A DNA stretch of 64,000 nucleotides from Polytrichum commune (taxonomy: Eukaryota; Streptophyta; Polytrichopsida; Polytrichales; Polytrichaceae). Location: contig OX485808.1 of the NCBI GenBank assembly GCA_950295325.1, positions 19,610,527 through 19,674,526 of the forward strand, written 5' to 3'. The notes beneath the pieces are model-generated. The model saw nothing but the letters and a program-made list of their open reading frames with translations. It searched no databases and was not told the origin of the DNA. Positions 9,888 through 21,844 of this stretch are shown here, one piece after another. A program made the translations under genes and the position numbers. How positions within the stretch are numbered: position 1 is the first letter of the stretch; each line of letters starts with the position of its first letter.

Positions 9888-10012
9888 AGTTCATGTGAAT
9901 ATCTTATTCATTATCAAAGTGGAGATTATTGAACTCATTAAATAATCATATATACAATCCCCTCCCCCCCCCCCCGCCACTGTGTTGGCTATTAAGCAAC
10001 TAGAATCTTAGG
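9888..10012 (-). mobile_element. MITE family A, partial copy with poly-C tract
   Basis: Reverse-orientation family A: ATATCTTATTCATTATCAAAG, then a C-rich run with C12 at 9964-9975, then TGTTGGCTATTAAGC. Both ends are missing. Confidence 0.65.
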
Positions 10013-10249
10013 TAAACATGAATGACTTGTCCAAATTTAATAATGCATATGGAAGTATGTTTTGCACAATCAAGACATGCACGTTGCAACAACAACAACA
10101 ACAACAAAACTATTTGGGGGAAGTAATAAGAATAATATGATGAAAGCCCCAAACACACATACTTTAAGAAGTAAAGTGGTCAAATAATCCCTCTAGATGT
10201 GTATTATTTCACACATAACACAACGTGCATGCAACTATACCATGTTGTA

Positions 10250-10510
10250 GTAGGAGATGCAATCCACATCTAGCATTATTTTTTGTTAGTTCTATTGTAG
10301 GTGTTGTTGATAGAAACACACATATATAATTTTATTATGTCCAAAATTTGTCCATTAGTCTAGATCTACAGTGTACTTAAAACATAGTCAACCTAGAATA
10401 GTTAACAAATTTTGAGAACATAGTCCATTCACTTTTGGTGCACATGGGTGTATGTTCTTAAATCCACACCTGACCACACATCATTAGAATATGGGTTTAT
10501 GTTTATGGTG
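10250..10510 (-). mobile_element. Repeat K copy 2 joined to a family A fragment
   Basis: Repeat K covers 10250-10395. From 10396 the reverse family A words AACATAGTCAACCTAGAATAG, ACATAGTCCA and GTTCTTAAATCCACACC follow. There is no complete terminus. Confidence 0.55.
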
Positions 10511-12180
10511 GGCAACTGAATTAGGCCCATTATCTTACATGTAGTTTTATCAATGCCAAACATGTCGTGTGATAAAAATTACAGAAACTAGCCTTACATG
10601 TGGAGGACATCTCTTGTCGTAAACATGTTAGTGTTTAATGTACATTATTCTATCTAAGTGATTTACACATCTAGAGTGGTGTGTCGACCACATTGCTTCT
10701 CAAAGCATGTATAATTCTCATATAAGTAGGGGTGTCATCCCATGCTTCTAATCCTCTCCCCCCCCCCCCCCCCTAGAATGTTTTGCAATGTGGATGTATT
10801 GATGGCACAAACAATATTCTCATATGCATTATTAGGTAAACAAACCTATTGCCCATGTTCACATAACCCCTTAATGTCTACGGATTTTAAGTAATTTCAA
10901 AATCTACTATTAATTTTTATTTCCTCTCTAGGAAAAAGGAAACTCCTTAAGACAAAGTTGTTCATGAAGGATAAGTTCACAAATATGTACAGTTGGTCTT
11001 TAGAATGAAGGTTACAACATTTATTTCGACATCATAAAAAGGTTATAATCTGGAAACATCTCATAAAGACAATCTGGACCTTTTTTGTACATTTTTGGGT
11101 CATGGTTTTGCTATACATAAGAATAATGTGTCATGAAAAGCTGCAAGGAAAAAACTATCATAGATTTTAAAAATCATCATATGTGGCAATATCCTTGGTT
11201 AATGACTTAACTCTCAATACACTACAAAAACGTGGCACATGCATGACTTTGACAAATCATGAAAACTATTATAATTGGCTTAGTGTGGTGATGTTGGCCT
11301 CACAATACTCTATTTAAAAAATCAAAGCTACCCTTGAGCCCCACAATCGGCTTGCAAAGGTGATGGACATACCAAATTGGTCTCTTTCATAACATTACTC
11401 CTAACTCTTTTATCAATTATTTCATTCTAATAATATCATTGACAGTGCTTCACCCAAGTTTATCAAGTTGAATATGTTGGTAAAAGACTAGAAGTAGGGC
11501 ATAGTTCCAAATAATATATGATTCAATCCAACCCCACCCATCATGCACTGACCATTGAATAGTGTTATGTTGGCACTTTGGGGTTAAATCCTTCGTGCAA
11601 AAAAAACTAAGCCACACATATGTGTCCACCGCAAAGCTCATTTGGAAAGGGCCTCAAGGGTCTTGACAAACTCAAGTTGACTATTTAATCTCACAATGGT
11701 TGACCTAATTACCACATATCGTCTTTGTGTGGCTTTCCATGGTTTGAGTTAAATATGAAGGGTTGAGATTCTTCCCAAATTTGAAGGTGGTCTTAAAATG
11801 ATCAATTTACTATTAGACCACCTCTACTTTTAGGGTTGTTTTCTCTACATAGTCTACATTTGTGCACGACACTTATAAACATCTTATCTTCTTCTTCTTT
11901 TTAGCACAAATTGACTTTATGAACATCATATCAAGACGTATCTATGTGGGTTATTGAACTTTTCAAAACTAGGTAGCCACATAACTTGAGGCCCTTTACA
12001 AATTTTGAAATTAATTCCCATCAAAGTAAATTTTAATTTTAAAAAATTGTATGAGATGTTTCATATCTTGATCTTTCAACTCTTAACATGACGAGTCAAA
12101 GCCCCTAAATTAGCTATGTAGCTTGTTACTTTTGACACCCTCTCAAAACGGGCCGAAAACATGCTCCATTGTAATCAAAA
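10511..12180. other. Gene-free AT-rich stretch
   Basis: No coding region or transposon end is visible. It contains a C16 homopolymer at 10758-10773. Open frames are short and not conserved in form. Confidence 0.45.
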
Positions 12181-12217
12181 TCTATTTTATTTTATTTTAT
12201 TTTATTTTATTTGTTAC
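12181..12217. repeat. (TTTTA)n microsatellite
   Basis: About seven consecutive TTTTA-type pentamers. Confidence 0.9.
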
Positions 12218-13799
12218 CATTTTCTTTTTCTTTTTATTCACACTTATTCGTTTTATTTTGTGATCAACTTGTAATTTATAAAACTTTGAACACAATACAT
12301 AATAGCTTCACTCCAACTTCCTTATGTTTAAAAAATGAGCTTTGTGGAACGCTCCTCAATATTTATCTATATATTCTTAAAGATCGGACTTCAAGATGAC
12401 CCATTTTGAACCCTAACCCCCTCAAATCATTTGGGGGTTAAGAGATGCGGCCTAATTGTGAGAACTTGTATAGGTATATGAAAATCACCCCTTGCAACAA
12501 CTCCTCTTGGATGTGCTTCAACTTACCCTAAATGCCTATGAGACCTTGAGGGGTAAAACATTTATTGAGTTGTACTATATCCCTACATATAGGACCTACT
12601 CCAAGATTCGTCAGAATTACTACACTAGAGAAGTTGTGAAGCCCAATCAAAGGACCGAATTTATACAATTAGAATTTCAAAAGTTTTTTTGGCCCTTCTA
12701 TAATGGATTTGGAAGTGAAAACTTTGAAAATTCGTCATGTTCACAAATCGTGTTGTTTTGATGGAAAACTTAATACAATTGTTGACATTACTAAACCTAG
12801 ACCTATAGAATGATGCAACATTGCAAATTGTAGGTTGCATAAGCTAATCATAATGCGATTATGCTATCAAGTTATTTGTTGTGATGTGAGCACTTCATGA
12901 GGGGTAGAGTATATCCATATATATAGTCTAATGAGAACGAATTAAATATGTCTTCTTCCCATATATGTCTGTCACTTCTCTCATTTTCTTTCAAGTTGTT
13001 GTTGTGTCCTCCTCAATCTATCTTTCCCCTTTTCATACCTTCATGCATTTCTTTTTATTCACTTATTTACAAGTTCAAAGATTAGGATCCTATGTGCTCG
13101 GAGGAAAAAAATAAAATAAAAAATAACGCAACCATCAAGCCTAGCAACACAAGCCAAAAAGCTAGACTCATGTACCCCCTGGACTATTCCATCATTGGGT
13201 TTTCATGGCCTCATCTTGACAATTAAAGCGCTCTTGAATGGTATAGTAATATAGTTATTGTTGCCTTCACTACTATTACATTCAATATATGAGGATGATG
13301 TAAGAAAAATCTTGAAAGAACAACCACTTTAAAGTTCCCGGTGGAATAGAGAGAATTCTTACAAATTCTACTTTGCTCTACACATGGTTCTTTAGGGGTT
13401 AAGGTGCACATACCTTTCATAAGAAATCTCCTACACATTGAAGAATTAGGAATGTATGCATGTCAGGCCCCACTAGTTTGCCATGTGGTGGCCTATCTAC
13501 CAACCCCTCTATGGCCCACTTGCGTGCGAATGGGTACATGGCGTATAGCAATCTACATGAAGCAAAGAAGAAGTCAACTTAATCCAACCTTTTTGTGTAG
13601 AAAAAACATCAACAATAAGTGTAGACTACTAATAAAATATTAACATTGGGTGCAAGTTTGACAACATTCTTCTTACTTTTTTACCTTGAATCATATATAG
13701 GTATATTCTCTCACACACACATCCATAAACTTGTGCATAAGGTAAACATGCCTTAAATGGACACTTTTAGCTCTTCAATTGCTTCTTGTAAGATAAGAA
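12218..13799. other. Gene-free AT-rich stretch
   Basis: No gene supported. A frame at about 12492-12761 has a non-ATG start and no recognisable domain, so I do not call it. Confidence 0.45.
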
Positions 13800-14050
13800 A
13801 CAAGCAATTTATGCATATGAACTTCTTATTCGTCACCAAACTCATTAAATGGTTATGAGCCCACCCCCCCCCCTCCCCACTTCTTTTATGTTGACTATTA
13901 AGAATGATCAACAAAATATAAGCACACAGTCCAATCTCTTTTGAACACATGTCTTTTTGTTGTTTGTTCTTAGATCCACACCAACCACGATCACTTAAAT
14001 GTAGGTGTCCAATTCAGAAAATTTAACTAAGCAGGGCATGCATACCTTAT
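13800..14050 (-). mobile_element. MITE family A, near-complete reverse copy
   Basis: The reverse-orientation order is ATATGAACTTCTTATTC, CTCATTAAATGGTTATGAG, C10 at 13864-13873, ATGTTGACTATTAAGAATG, ACAGTCCAATCTC, TTGTTCTTAGATCCACACC and AATGTAGGTGTCCAATT. The end near 14050 (CATACCTTA) is a diverged terminus. Confidence 0.75.
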
Positions 14051-14432
14051 ACATGAAAGTAATATGAAGCTTGCTTGACATCAAATGGATAATATTTGGT
14101 GGTCTCCTAAAACTTTTCTTAGGCCAATGTCAAAGAGATGGCATTGCTTCATGACAATTCCAAGACCAAATGGCAAGAACTCATATGCTAATATGTAATC
14201 TACTTTTCTTAATGAAATCTATAAAACAATCCAATGATATACCTCAACTTTATAACACACCCACTCAACTCACCAATGCATTCATCAACCCTTTAACGCC
14301 CCAAAGGTCCATTATGGGTCTCATGGTGGATATAAAGATGCAAACTTTAAAATTACATTTTATCTTGATAGTGTAAAAAACGACATCGTCTAATGACAAT
14401 ATTATTATATTTTAGTTCGACTAATACATATA

Positions 14433-15737
14433 CAATCCTACCTCTTTACTATGACACATTTGGGAAATGAGAAGACCGTCGTATTATTGAGAAAAGGATA
14501 TGAAAAAATGGATTTCTTTGCCATAATAACGAGGTATTTCATGAAAACACACATTAGATATTTGGTCACATGTTTAAAATAAATATTTTTTCAAGTGTCT
14601 TCACAAATATGCAAATATCTCTCATGAAATCTATGTGGACTTGAAGAAGGAATCAACAATAGTGAGCTAATGTTGACACTTTGAATCAACAACATATATC
14701 TTATGGAGCTTCTCCAATCGGGCCTATAATTTCAGTGCGTTTGCAAAAGTCACATCTACTGGGTTGTCCATAAAAACAAAAATGTAGTTAATGTTTGAGC
14801 ATGATGTTGAGCACTTGCTAGTTTCACAATAGGTGGAGGTCTCTCATCAACATCTAAAGAGTCCGAGGGCTTTGCATTAAGGTCAAAACTAGGTGGCTCT
14901 ATTGTCTTTCCCAAGGCCATATCAACCAACTTTGACAAGCAATATTTAGTTTCAATGATGTCTTCACCTTCCATTATTTGATAATCTTCAAATGTGAAAA
15001 AGTAAATTGTTGTCTTGGATCATCTTCTAAAACTCAACCAACCTTCCAACGGTCATAACTCTGCCAATACAACTCATAATTGAGCAAACCTACCACCAAA
15101 AGAAGCGCAATTACAACAAATGTTATATAATTTGTAGGTGAGGAAGATCTAATCAAAATTAACCTCATAATCTACAAAAGTAGATTGATGTCTAGAATCA
15201 ACTACAAAATTGGCATGTCTTCAAATGCTCATAACTTTGCCAATACAACTCGGAATTGGACAAAACTACCACCAAAAGAGGGGAAATCTCAAGAGCTTTC
15301 CAACAACGTGCATTTTAAAGAAATATGATAAATATTGAGTTCAAAAATGCTAAGAAATAGACTACACCTTAGTTTAGGGTCAGGTGAAAAACTACTACAA
15401 AAGAGACAAAAGCTAATGAGTTTCTTAATTAGATTTTGAGATAAAGAACCTAGTTCCCTTAGTTCCCATGATTTAAAATCATTTTACAATGGAATTTTTT
15501 TATCCACATTTCATATGTGAAAGTTACATAAATATAAGTTAAACATGTGTGGGACCCGTCATATATGCATTTTTGGCTTCTATAATATGACATTTGGGGG
15601 GTCCAAGAGTGCCGTATTAACAATGTCACAGTTGTATTGTAGAGGTAGATTTTAACAAGAAAGTTTGGTTTTTAAATTCAGTGTCATTATTTCAAGGTTG
15701 TTGTATTATCAAGAGTCGTATTAAAGAGGTAGGATTG
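14433..15737. mobile_element. pogo/Tc1-mariner-like non-autonomous element (~1.3 kb)
   Basis: The left end is CAATCCTACCTCTTTACTAT and the right end is its inverted form (AATAC.AAGAGGTAGGATTG), each flanked by TA. Internal words such as GACATTTGGGGGGTCCAAG resemble plant pogo/Lemi-type MITEs, whose ends commonly contain ACCTCTATA-like words. No transposase frame remains. A related, more diverged element spans about 18463-19298. Confidence 0.6.
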
Positions 15738-16089
15738 TATGTACAAAGAAGATATGAATTACATTAAAGAGTTCTATTACAATTGGGTGGAAATACAATG
15801 TGGAAATATTTAACGTGGGCCACTCTCATTGTCTAGTCAAGGTGGAAATAATGTGGGTCCAATACCCCAAGTGTTCCGTGAGTCCCTTTAAGGCTTCCAA
15901 CCAACACCTTACATGAACAAAGAGCCACCCACATGCATTTTCCTAGAGAAACAAATGAATGGGGCCCATTGTGTGGGTCGAGAATTAACATGGCTCAAAT
16001 TGATTCTTTTTATGAGAAAAAATGAGAATTATTGTGGCCCACACCAATAGAATTATTTAGTGTACCTAGTATCCAAATTCTAACACCTA

Positions 16090-16445
16090 AAGTAGATGTG
16101 CCTAGTTTGGACACCTATCTTTAAAATGGTGTGTGGTTAGGCGTAGAATGGACACCGTAAAGACATGTTTCAATTTTATTTTTAGGGATTGGACTATGTC
16201 CTCAAACATGCTAACTATTGCAGACTCAATAGTCAACATAATTTTTCTGGGGGGCACCTATAATGACCACTTAATGAGCACAAGAATCTTCACTTTGATA
16301 ATGAACAAGATGTTTGCACGAGCTCTAATGAATTAGGTTACATGCACAATTTGGATATGCTAGTCATCACACACTAATCATGTGTTTCATATCTTACTAA
16401 AAGTGGGTGCAAAGAGAAAAATATTCGAATTAGGCACATCTACCT
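16090..16445 (+). mobile_element. MITE family A, complete copy
   Basis: A 356-bp element flanked by TA. The ends are AAGTAGATGTGCCTAGTTTG and, inverted, AGGTAGATGTGCCTAATTCG. Internally it has AACATGCTAACTATTGCAG, a G6 run and ATGACCACTTAATGAGCAC. TA duplication, short inverted ends and no coding capacity fit a Stowaway-like (Tc1/mariner) MITE. Confidence 0.85.
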
Positions 16446-16552
16446 TACACTGTGTTCACTTTTGGGGGCTTGCACAACGAATTGTCGTTAGGTCACACAT
16501 GACGAGTCACTCAAATATTTTGGGTCAACCAGATTGCATTTATATGTGAATA

Positions 16553-16926
16553 AGGTAGAATTGACTAATTTAGTTCCTTCTCTCAATCAACCACCTATAT
16601 ATGAGTGGTATATAGTTAGATGTGGCTCCAATAACAAATACCAAAAATACACATGTCTAAAAGAGACTAGAGTTTGTGCTCAAAATATGATAACCATTAT
16701 GAGCTCAATACTTAAAACAATGTGTGGAATGGGGGGAGTGCTATATGACCACTTGATGAACACGAGAAATTTCACTTTCATAATGAATAAGGCATCACGT
16801 GAACTCCGTAAATTATGAGGGAAGTGGCTTCAACCTCCATTTAGATTTGCTTACCATCTCGTGTGTTTCATATCCTAGGAGAAGTGGGAGAGTTGGAAAA
16901 CTAACCATTTTAAGACCCGTCTACCT
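16553..16926 (+). mobile_element. MITE family A, complete copy in tandem orientation
   Basis: A 374-bp element flanked by TA, 107 bp after the previous copy and in the same orientation. The left end AGGTAGAATTGACTAATTT is diverged; the right end is GACCCGTCTACCT. The internal GGGGGGAGTGCTATATGACC marks the G-tract site. Confidence 0.82.
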
Positions 16927-17219
16927 TAGCTTTTTGGGAAGGAATCGGGGACACGTTGACGGCTATTGGTCTTGTGCTTGCCAAGGAAGGCCTATTAGAG
17001 TTCTAACTTATTAGTTTTGATCCACAACAAGATTCATTGTCATCGCGGATATTCTAGACCAAAGTGTCTCTGAATAGGTCAAGCATCATCTTCAATAAGC
17101 TAAAATTGGGAATGAAGCTCTTTTTATGTTCCTTTTGAAATTATAGATGCCCCCCGGGAAGCTCTATCTAGTATGTATGAGATATCCACATTCATAAAGA
17201 TTATAATCCGGATTGATAG

Positions 17220-17430
17220 CGAGCAACTTCACATAATGTGCACATCTCTTTCGTCGTGTTCCTTGGGACCACGTATCTCATGAGCATAATTCTCCTTTGC
17301 TTCCGGGATCCCTTGTATATGAGGAGCACTCAAGTTGTCTACTGCGAACTTTTGCCTAGTGACTGTAAACCTTCAAAGTTTTTCAATCGCGACCTCTTTT
17401 TTTGGAAGGAGACTATCATGTAGTTGCTTA
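17220..17430 (+). repeat. Dispersed repeat H, copy 1
   Basis: The order is GAGCATAATTCTCC, TTCCGGGATCCCTTG, GAGGAGCACT, CGACCTCTTTTTTTGGAAGG and ATCATGTAGTTG. A diverged copy lies at 39175-39372. No coding frame. Confidence 0.6.
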
Positions 17431-18343
17431 ATAATGTTGTTGAACTGCCATTTTCTCGGACATGCTCTATTTTAAGGGTCACTTTACAATACTAGAGCTT
17501 GAGGGCCCTTGATTTGTGATATACAAATTATGTGATTGGTTGAGAAGTTGGAGACGGTCCAAGCTCACTTTACAGTCTAGACCTTGAAGGCACGAGGGAC
17601 CAAAGAAATTCGAATAGATGAAAAATCTACATGGTGTCTTACATGCAACAAGTGGATGATGTTTCATGATTTATTGGATATCACGTCAGATCCATCAAAG
17701 AGAGGTGGGTCTAACGCAAAATCAAGGGTTGTGGTAAACATTTCAATCAGGGGGGCGTGGTTATTGGCTCCTAGAATAATCAAATTGCCATGGCGAGAAC
17801 ATGAACCCGGTTTTTAACAACTCAATAACAATCTTTGTGTATGATAATTTAAGCATTAAAAAAACTTGGACGACTTTGCATTAATTCTCATAAACTCGTG
17901 GTTTCATCTGCTTTACTTTACAAATAACTCTATTACATGAAGCTATAAAGCTCTTGGCTTGAGGTTGCAAGTCTTGAGGATTGGGCAACATATGATCTTG
18001 GTGTGCACGGCATGCCTGAAGTGGGTGGAGATATTTTAACATAAAGGACCTCTCCCCCCTCGCCCTTTTGATGTAAGGGTAGTTCATTTCAAGATCTCAA
18101 CATATCAACAACATTTTACATCAATGTTTAACAATCAAGATTAATTTTAAAACGTTTCATCTGCAACAATTTTGGGAGAATTGGGTGTGCTTAATACGGA
18201 TAATGACTTAATAGAAATGTTAATATCAATAAGAAAATCAATTTAGGTCATCTATAAATCTTAATTTCTTTAAATAAAAATGATTTTAATCTCAAGCATG
18301 TTCAACTTTCTTCTTCTTTTTCTTCTCCTTTTTCATTTATGGT
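17431..18343. other. Gene-free stretch
   Basis: I recognise nothing here. Short overlapping frames on both strands have no domain. Confidence 0.4.
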
Positions 18344-18443
18344 TGTGACACCTATACATAGTTTTCTTAGTTGTGCTATGTGATCAAAAAATGTGACACC
18401 CAAGAAAACTATGTATAGGTGTCACATTTTTTGATCACATAGC
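18344..18443. repeat. Interleaved perfect inverted repeats (A-B-A'-B')
   Basis: Arm A (18344-18368, 25 nt) is the exact reverse complement of A' (18402-18426). Arm B (18375-18400, 26 nt) is the exact reverse complement of B' (18418-18443). A' and B' overlap by 9 nt (GGTGTCACA), so only one full stem can form at a time, or a partial pseudoknot. The perfect arms imply recent origin or selection. Confidence 0.92.
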
Positions 18444-18462
18444 TTAAGTGCAAACTTGTGAT

Positions 18463-19298
18463 TATTGTTCTCTTCCTTTAATAAGACACATTTGGTCGCA
18501 CAAAAAAGTGCCATATTATCCAAGTGTCATGTTATCAAGGTTTTTCAAGGAAATGGCCTATTTTGATGAAAATATATCATGTTGCATACATAATGAATAT
18601 ACACATGTATGAAAGAAACTTTTATATTGATGAAATACGCTCATAACATCACACAATTTAAGGTTTTAAATACATAGTCCCATGATGATGTTTTCATCAT
18701 AATATACACTACAAAAGTAAGAAACTATTGTTTTTTTATGTTGTTTGTTGATGTTATAAATTAACATCTTGTTCAATTTATCCATAAAAGGTTGCATGTT
18801 CATCCCATTTGCAACTTCACCTTCACCGGTTCTCACCTACCAATTATTGCAAGTAAGCCACCTTCACCCAACCTTCAATCAAAACTTGGGAAGAAATTTG
18901 TAATGACTACTTAAGCTTACTTGAATCTTCTTCAGTTTTGCTTTAACCTCCACTGAATGCCACATATTCAAAAGTGCAACATATGTAATGGAACCAAAAT
19001 TAAAAACGGGGGGGGGGGGGGACTTGCCTTAAGTTAAACTAATCCACCAATGATCATGATTCATGTTCTTCTTCCGATTTATTTATACTTGGAACAACCC
19101 CCCAACCCAAGGCATATCCTTAGGATGGGTCCCATCACTTATGCACATCAATTACCTTTGTTATATGCAAAATTGGGCCTAAAAAATATAATTTTACAAG
19201 TATCTTAGTCGTAAAATGGGGGTAAATTAACACTATAAAGTTTGGTCGATGGGAAATGTATCATATAATCAAAGTGTCAGATTATCGAGGTGAGATTG
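18463..19298. mobile_element. Diverged pogo/mariner-like element
   Basis: The left end has CTTCCTTTAATAAGACACATT and the right end the inverted ATTATCGAGGTGAGATTGTA; both parallel the ends of the element at 14433-15737. Inside lies a G14 run at 19008-19021. No transposase frame. Confidence 0.45.
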
Positions 19299-19775
19299 TA
19301 CACTAGTGCAATGGAGAAATCCTCTTGAAGAAGCTTTATCTTTATTGTAAGTGTGCAAATAATGACCTACCATTTTCTTGAGCATGTAGGTGTTTATGTA
19401 CCTAACCTGCTTGGGAGTCGGTTCCCCACTTGCTACATGCAACTAGGCTCATACTAGGTGTCCACATGTCAATTCAAAGCTCACCAAGCATAAATGAATA
19501 GTAACCTTTAAAAGGTTTGAGAAGCCCATTATAGACCTCAAGATGTCATATGGTAGAGATCAAAATTACTACATAGCAATATTATCTAAAAGTGTCGAAA
19601 GTGACCCTACCTATATTTGTTGTCTTATTTATGCATGCATTGTTCCGTTAGAGCACACATATGTGTCAAATGATTTGAGCTCATACATATGACCTAAACT
19701 CAAACACTTACCCGGTATATCTAATCACCCCTGTCACATATGACTTTGTTTTCACTTTTTTTCTTCTAATAAGAT

Positions 19776-19778
<3 letters not shown>

Positions 19779-19816
<38 letters not shown>
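19779..19816. repeat. (AT)n microsatellite
   Basis: About 19 consecutive AT units. The surrounding 19300-20441 shows no gene. Confidence 0.92.
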
Positions 19817-19820
<4 letters not shown>

Positions 19821-20441
19821 CCATATACTCCATTTTGTATGTTCTAATACTTGTTGGAGTTCGTACAAATTGTCATGTCTCCCATATGAACCTATTAAAA
19901 AACCCCTATGAAGACTTTCTTGTCCATGGCCTAAATGTCATTCGGATATTTAAGTAATTTAATATTTGATATTCCTTTATCAACAAACATGTAACCCAAA
20001 ATCATACTTTGACTAAACCAACCATTGAAATTATCTATCACCTCCAAAAGGTTGATCATGAATTTGCATCCATGGTTATCCTCTATACAACACGAGGTGC
20101 TCTCATCTCAAGAAATATATAGTGATGGTTTAATCACATCAGTATCAATCCACATTATATATACATACTTACAATATCAAGTTCTTCTCCGAATAATGGG
20201 ATTTGTGATGAGGATGAATTTTCAAACCGATGCAATCCTAAATTCAATATAGGACAACCAACTTGTTATTGTATTTTTAATTGTATGGGAGGTGTTCTTT
20301 GATGATGCTTCACAATTTATTTCTATAACGTGATATTTCTCGAAACACCCTTGAACACTTTTAGCACCCCTTAGAAAGTGCTTCACATTGTAGGCCCTCT
20401 CATAGGCATTTAGGGGCTTAAACTTGTCTTTCGAATGAGTA

Positions 20442-20909
20442 CACCCCAAACTCCATAATATCAACCTCCATAATGTCACTCACTCTCTAATATCCCGAAA
20501 CCCTAGGGAACGGATGTTCGTAATTAAAATCTCACTCCTTGTTGTCACATTTCTCTCCCTTATATCACAAATTTTGTCATTAATACAAACCACCAAAGAA
20601 GTCAACCCACACCCTCGCATTGCACCACGTGTCAATATGTGGAGTGTAATCTTCTTCTTCTTCTTCTTCTTCTTCTTCTGCTTCTTATGCCACTTGTTGA
20701 ATGTTGGTGCATGCATTTGCCACATCATCTGGGAAAGCTAAGTGGAGTGAACCACACCACACCATTAAAATGTTGCACTTTGTGTTATTTCATAATATCA
20801 CATGCTACACTAATTCTATAGTATCACACATCCATGTTAACACTAAAAATTTCCGTAATATCACGTGCACTTTAATTGCTACACGTGTGATACTACGGAG
20901 TTTAGAGTG
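20442..20909 (+). mobile_element. MITE family D, complete copy with internal (TTC)n
   Basis: A 468-bp element flanked by TA, with ends CACCCCAAACTCCATAATAT and, inverted, CACTCTAAACTCCGTAGTAT. It carries a (TTC)n tract near 20650-20680. A complete copy lies at 59415-59892 and a reversed, truncated one at 58173-58480. Open frames across the TTC tract are low-complexity artefacts. Confidence 0.85.
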
Positions 20910-21109
20910 TACCTCAATAAGACCTAAAAAATAAAGAGAGAAAGAAGTCTTCGGGACACTCGACCTCACGTCCTTTTCCCTTATCGAAGATGATGCCATG
21001 CCCTTTGGAGCCCAAGGGACACTCAACATCTCACCACACACACGGCACGCCACCTCCCCATCCCCAAATTCCACCCCACCCCTCCCTCCAATAATAAGTA
21101 GCCCCGCCC

Positions 21110-21840
21110 CACCACTCTTCGCCCGTTACCAAACCAACACAAGGCGGTAGGAGCCCGCATGTTTGGGGGCCTATTGTGGCCGCTTCCCAACTCCACATGC
21201 ATTTGTGGCCATTCGATGGGCATTTGGAAATTGTTTCATCTAGTTAGCATTTGCGAATTTCTGACATTGTTGTTTCAAGTTTCATAATCGTCATAATTAA
21301 GATGTAAATTTGTAAGAGGTTAAAGTAAATTTGCTTTTCTTTTTCTTTAATTTACCACAAAAGGTCTTCCCCTAAGGTGTGTTCATTGTCGAATATGGGT
21401 TGCATCTTATTTTAACACTCTTCTTTCATTACCAAAACCAACAAAGGATGGCAATATCCCACATGTTTGAGGGCCTATTGTGGGCGCTTCCCAACTCCAC
21501 ATGCAATTGTGGCCGTTCGATGGGCATTTGGGAATTGTTTCATTTAGTTAGCAATTGAATTTTTTTTGGAGATTGTCGTTTCAAGTTTCATAATTGTCAT
21601 AATTGAGATGCACAAAATGTAAGAGGTTAAAGTAAAGTTGATTTCTCTTTTCTTTGATTAATCATAAAAAGTCTTCCCTTGAGGTGTGTTCATTGTTGAA
21701 CCTAGACCGCGTCCTATCTTACCACTCTTCTTGCATTACCAAAACCAACAAAAGGTGGCAATAGCCCACATGTTTACAAGCCTATTGTGGGCGCTTCCCA
21801 ACTCCACATATATTTGTGGCCGTTATAAGGCCCAAGCTCC
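21110..21840 (+). repeat. Tandem repeat, ~305-bp unit, about 2.4 copies
   Basis: Units begin with CACTCTTC near 21112, 21416 and 21723. Each contains ACCAAA.CCAACA, the word GGCCTATTGTGG, GCTTCCCAACTCCACAT and, in the first two, CGATGGGCATTTGG. The GTGGGCACTTCCAACTCCAC word of the 36594 and 44922 repeats is related. Confidence 0.8.
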
Positions 21841-21844
21841 AAAA

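Noticed and set aside
12492-12761. 89-codon plus-strand frame
   Set aside because: Starts with TTG, not ATG, and has no recognisable domain or repeat partner.
20480-20740. Phenylalanine- and lysine-rich frames across the TTC tract
   Set aside because: They lie inside MITE family D and derive from the microsatellite.
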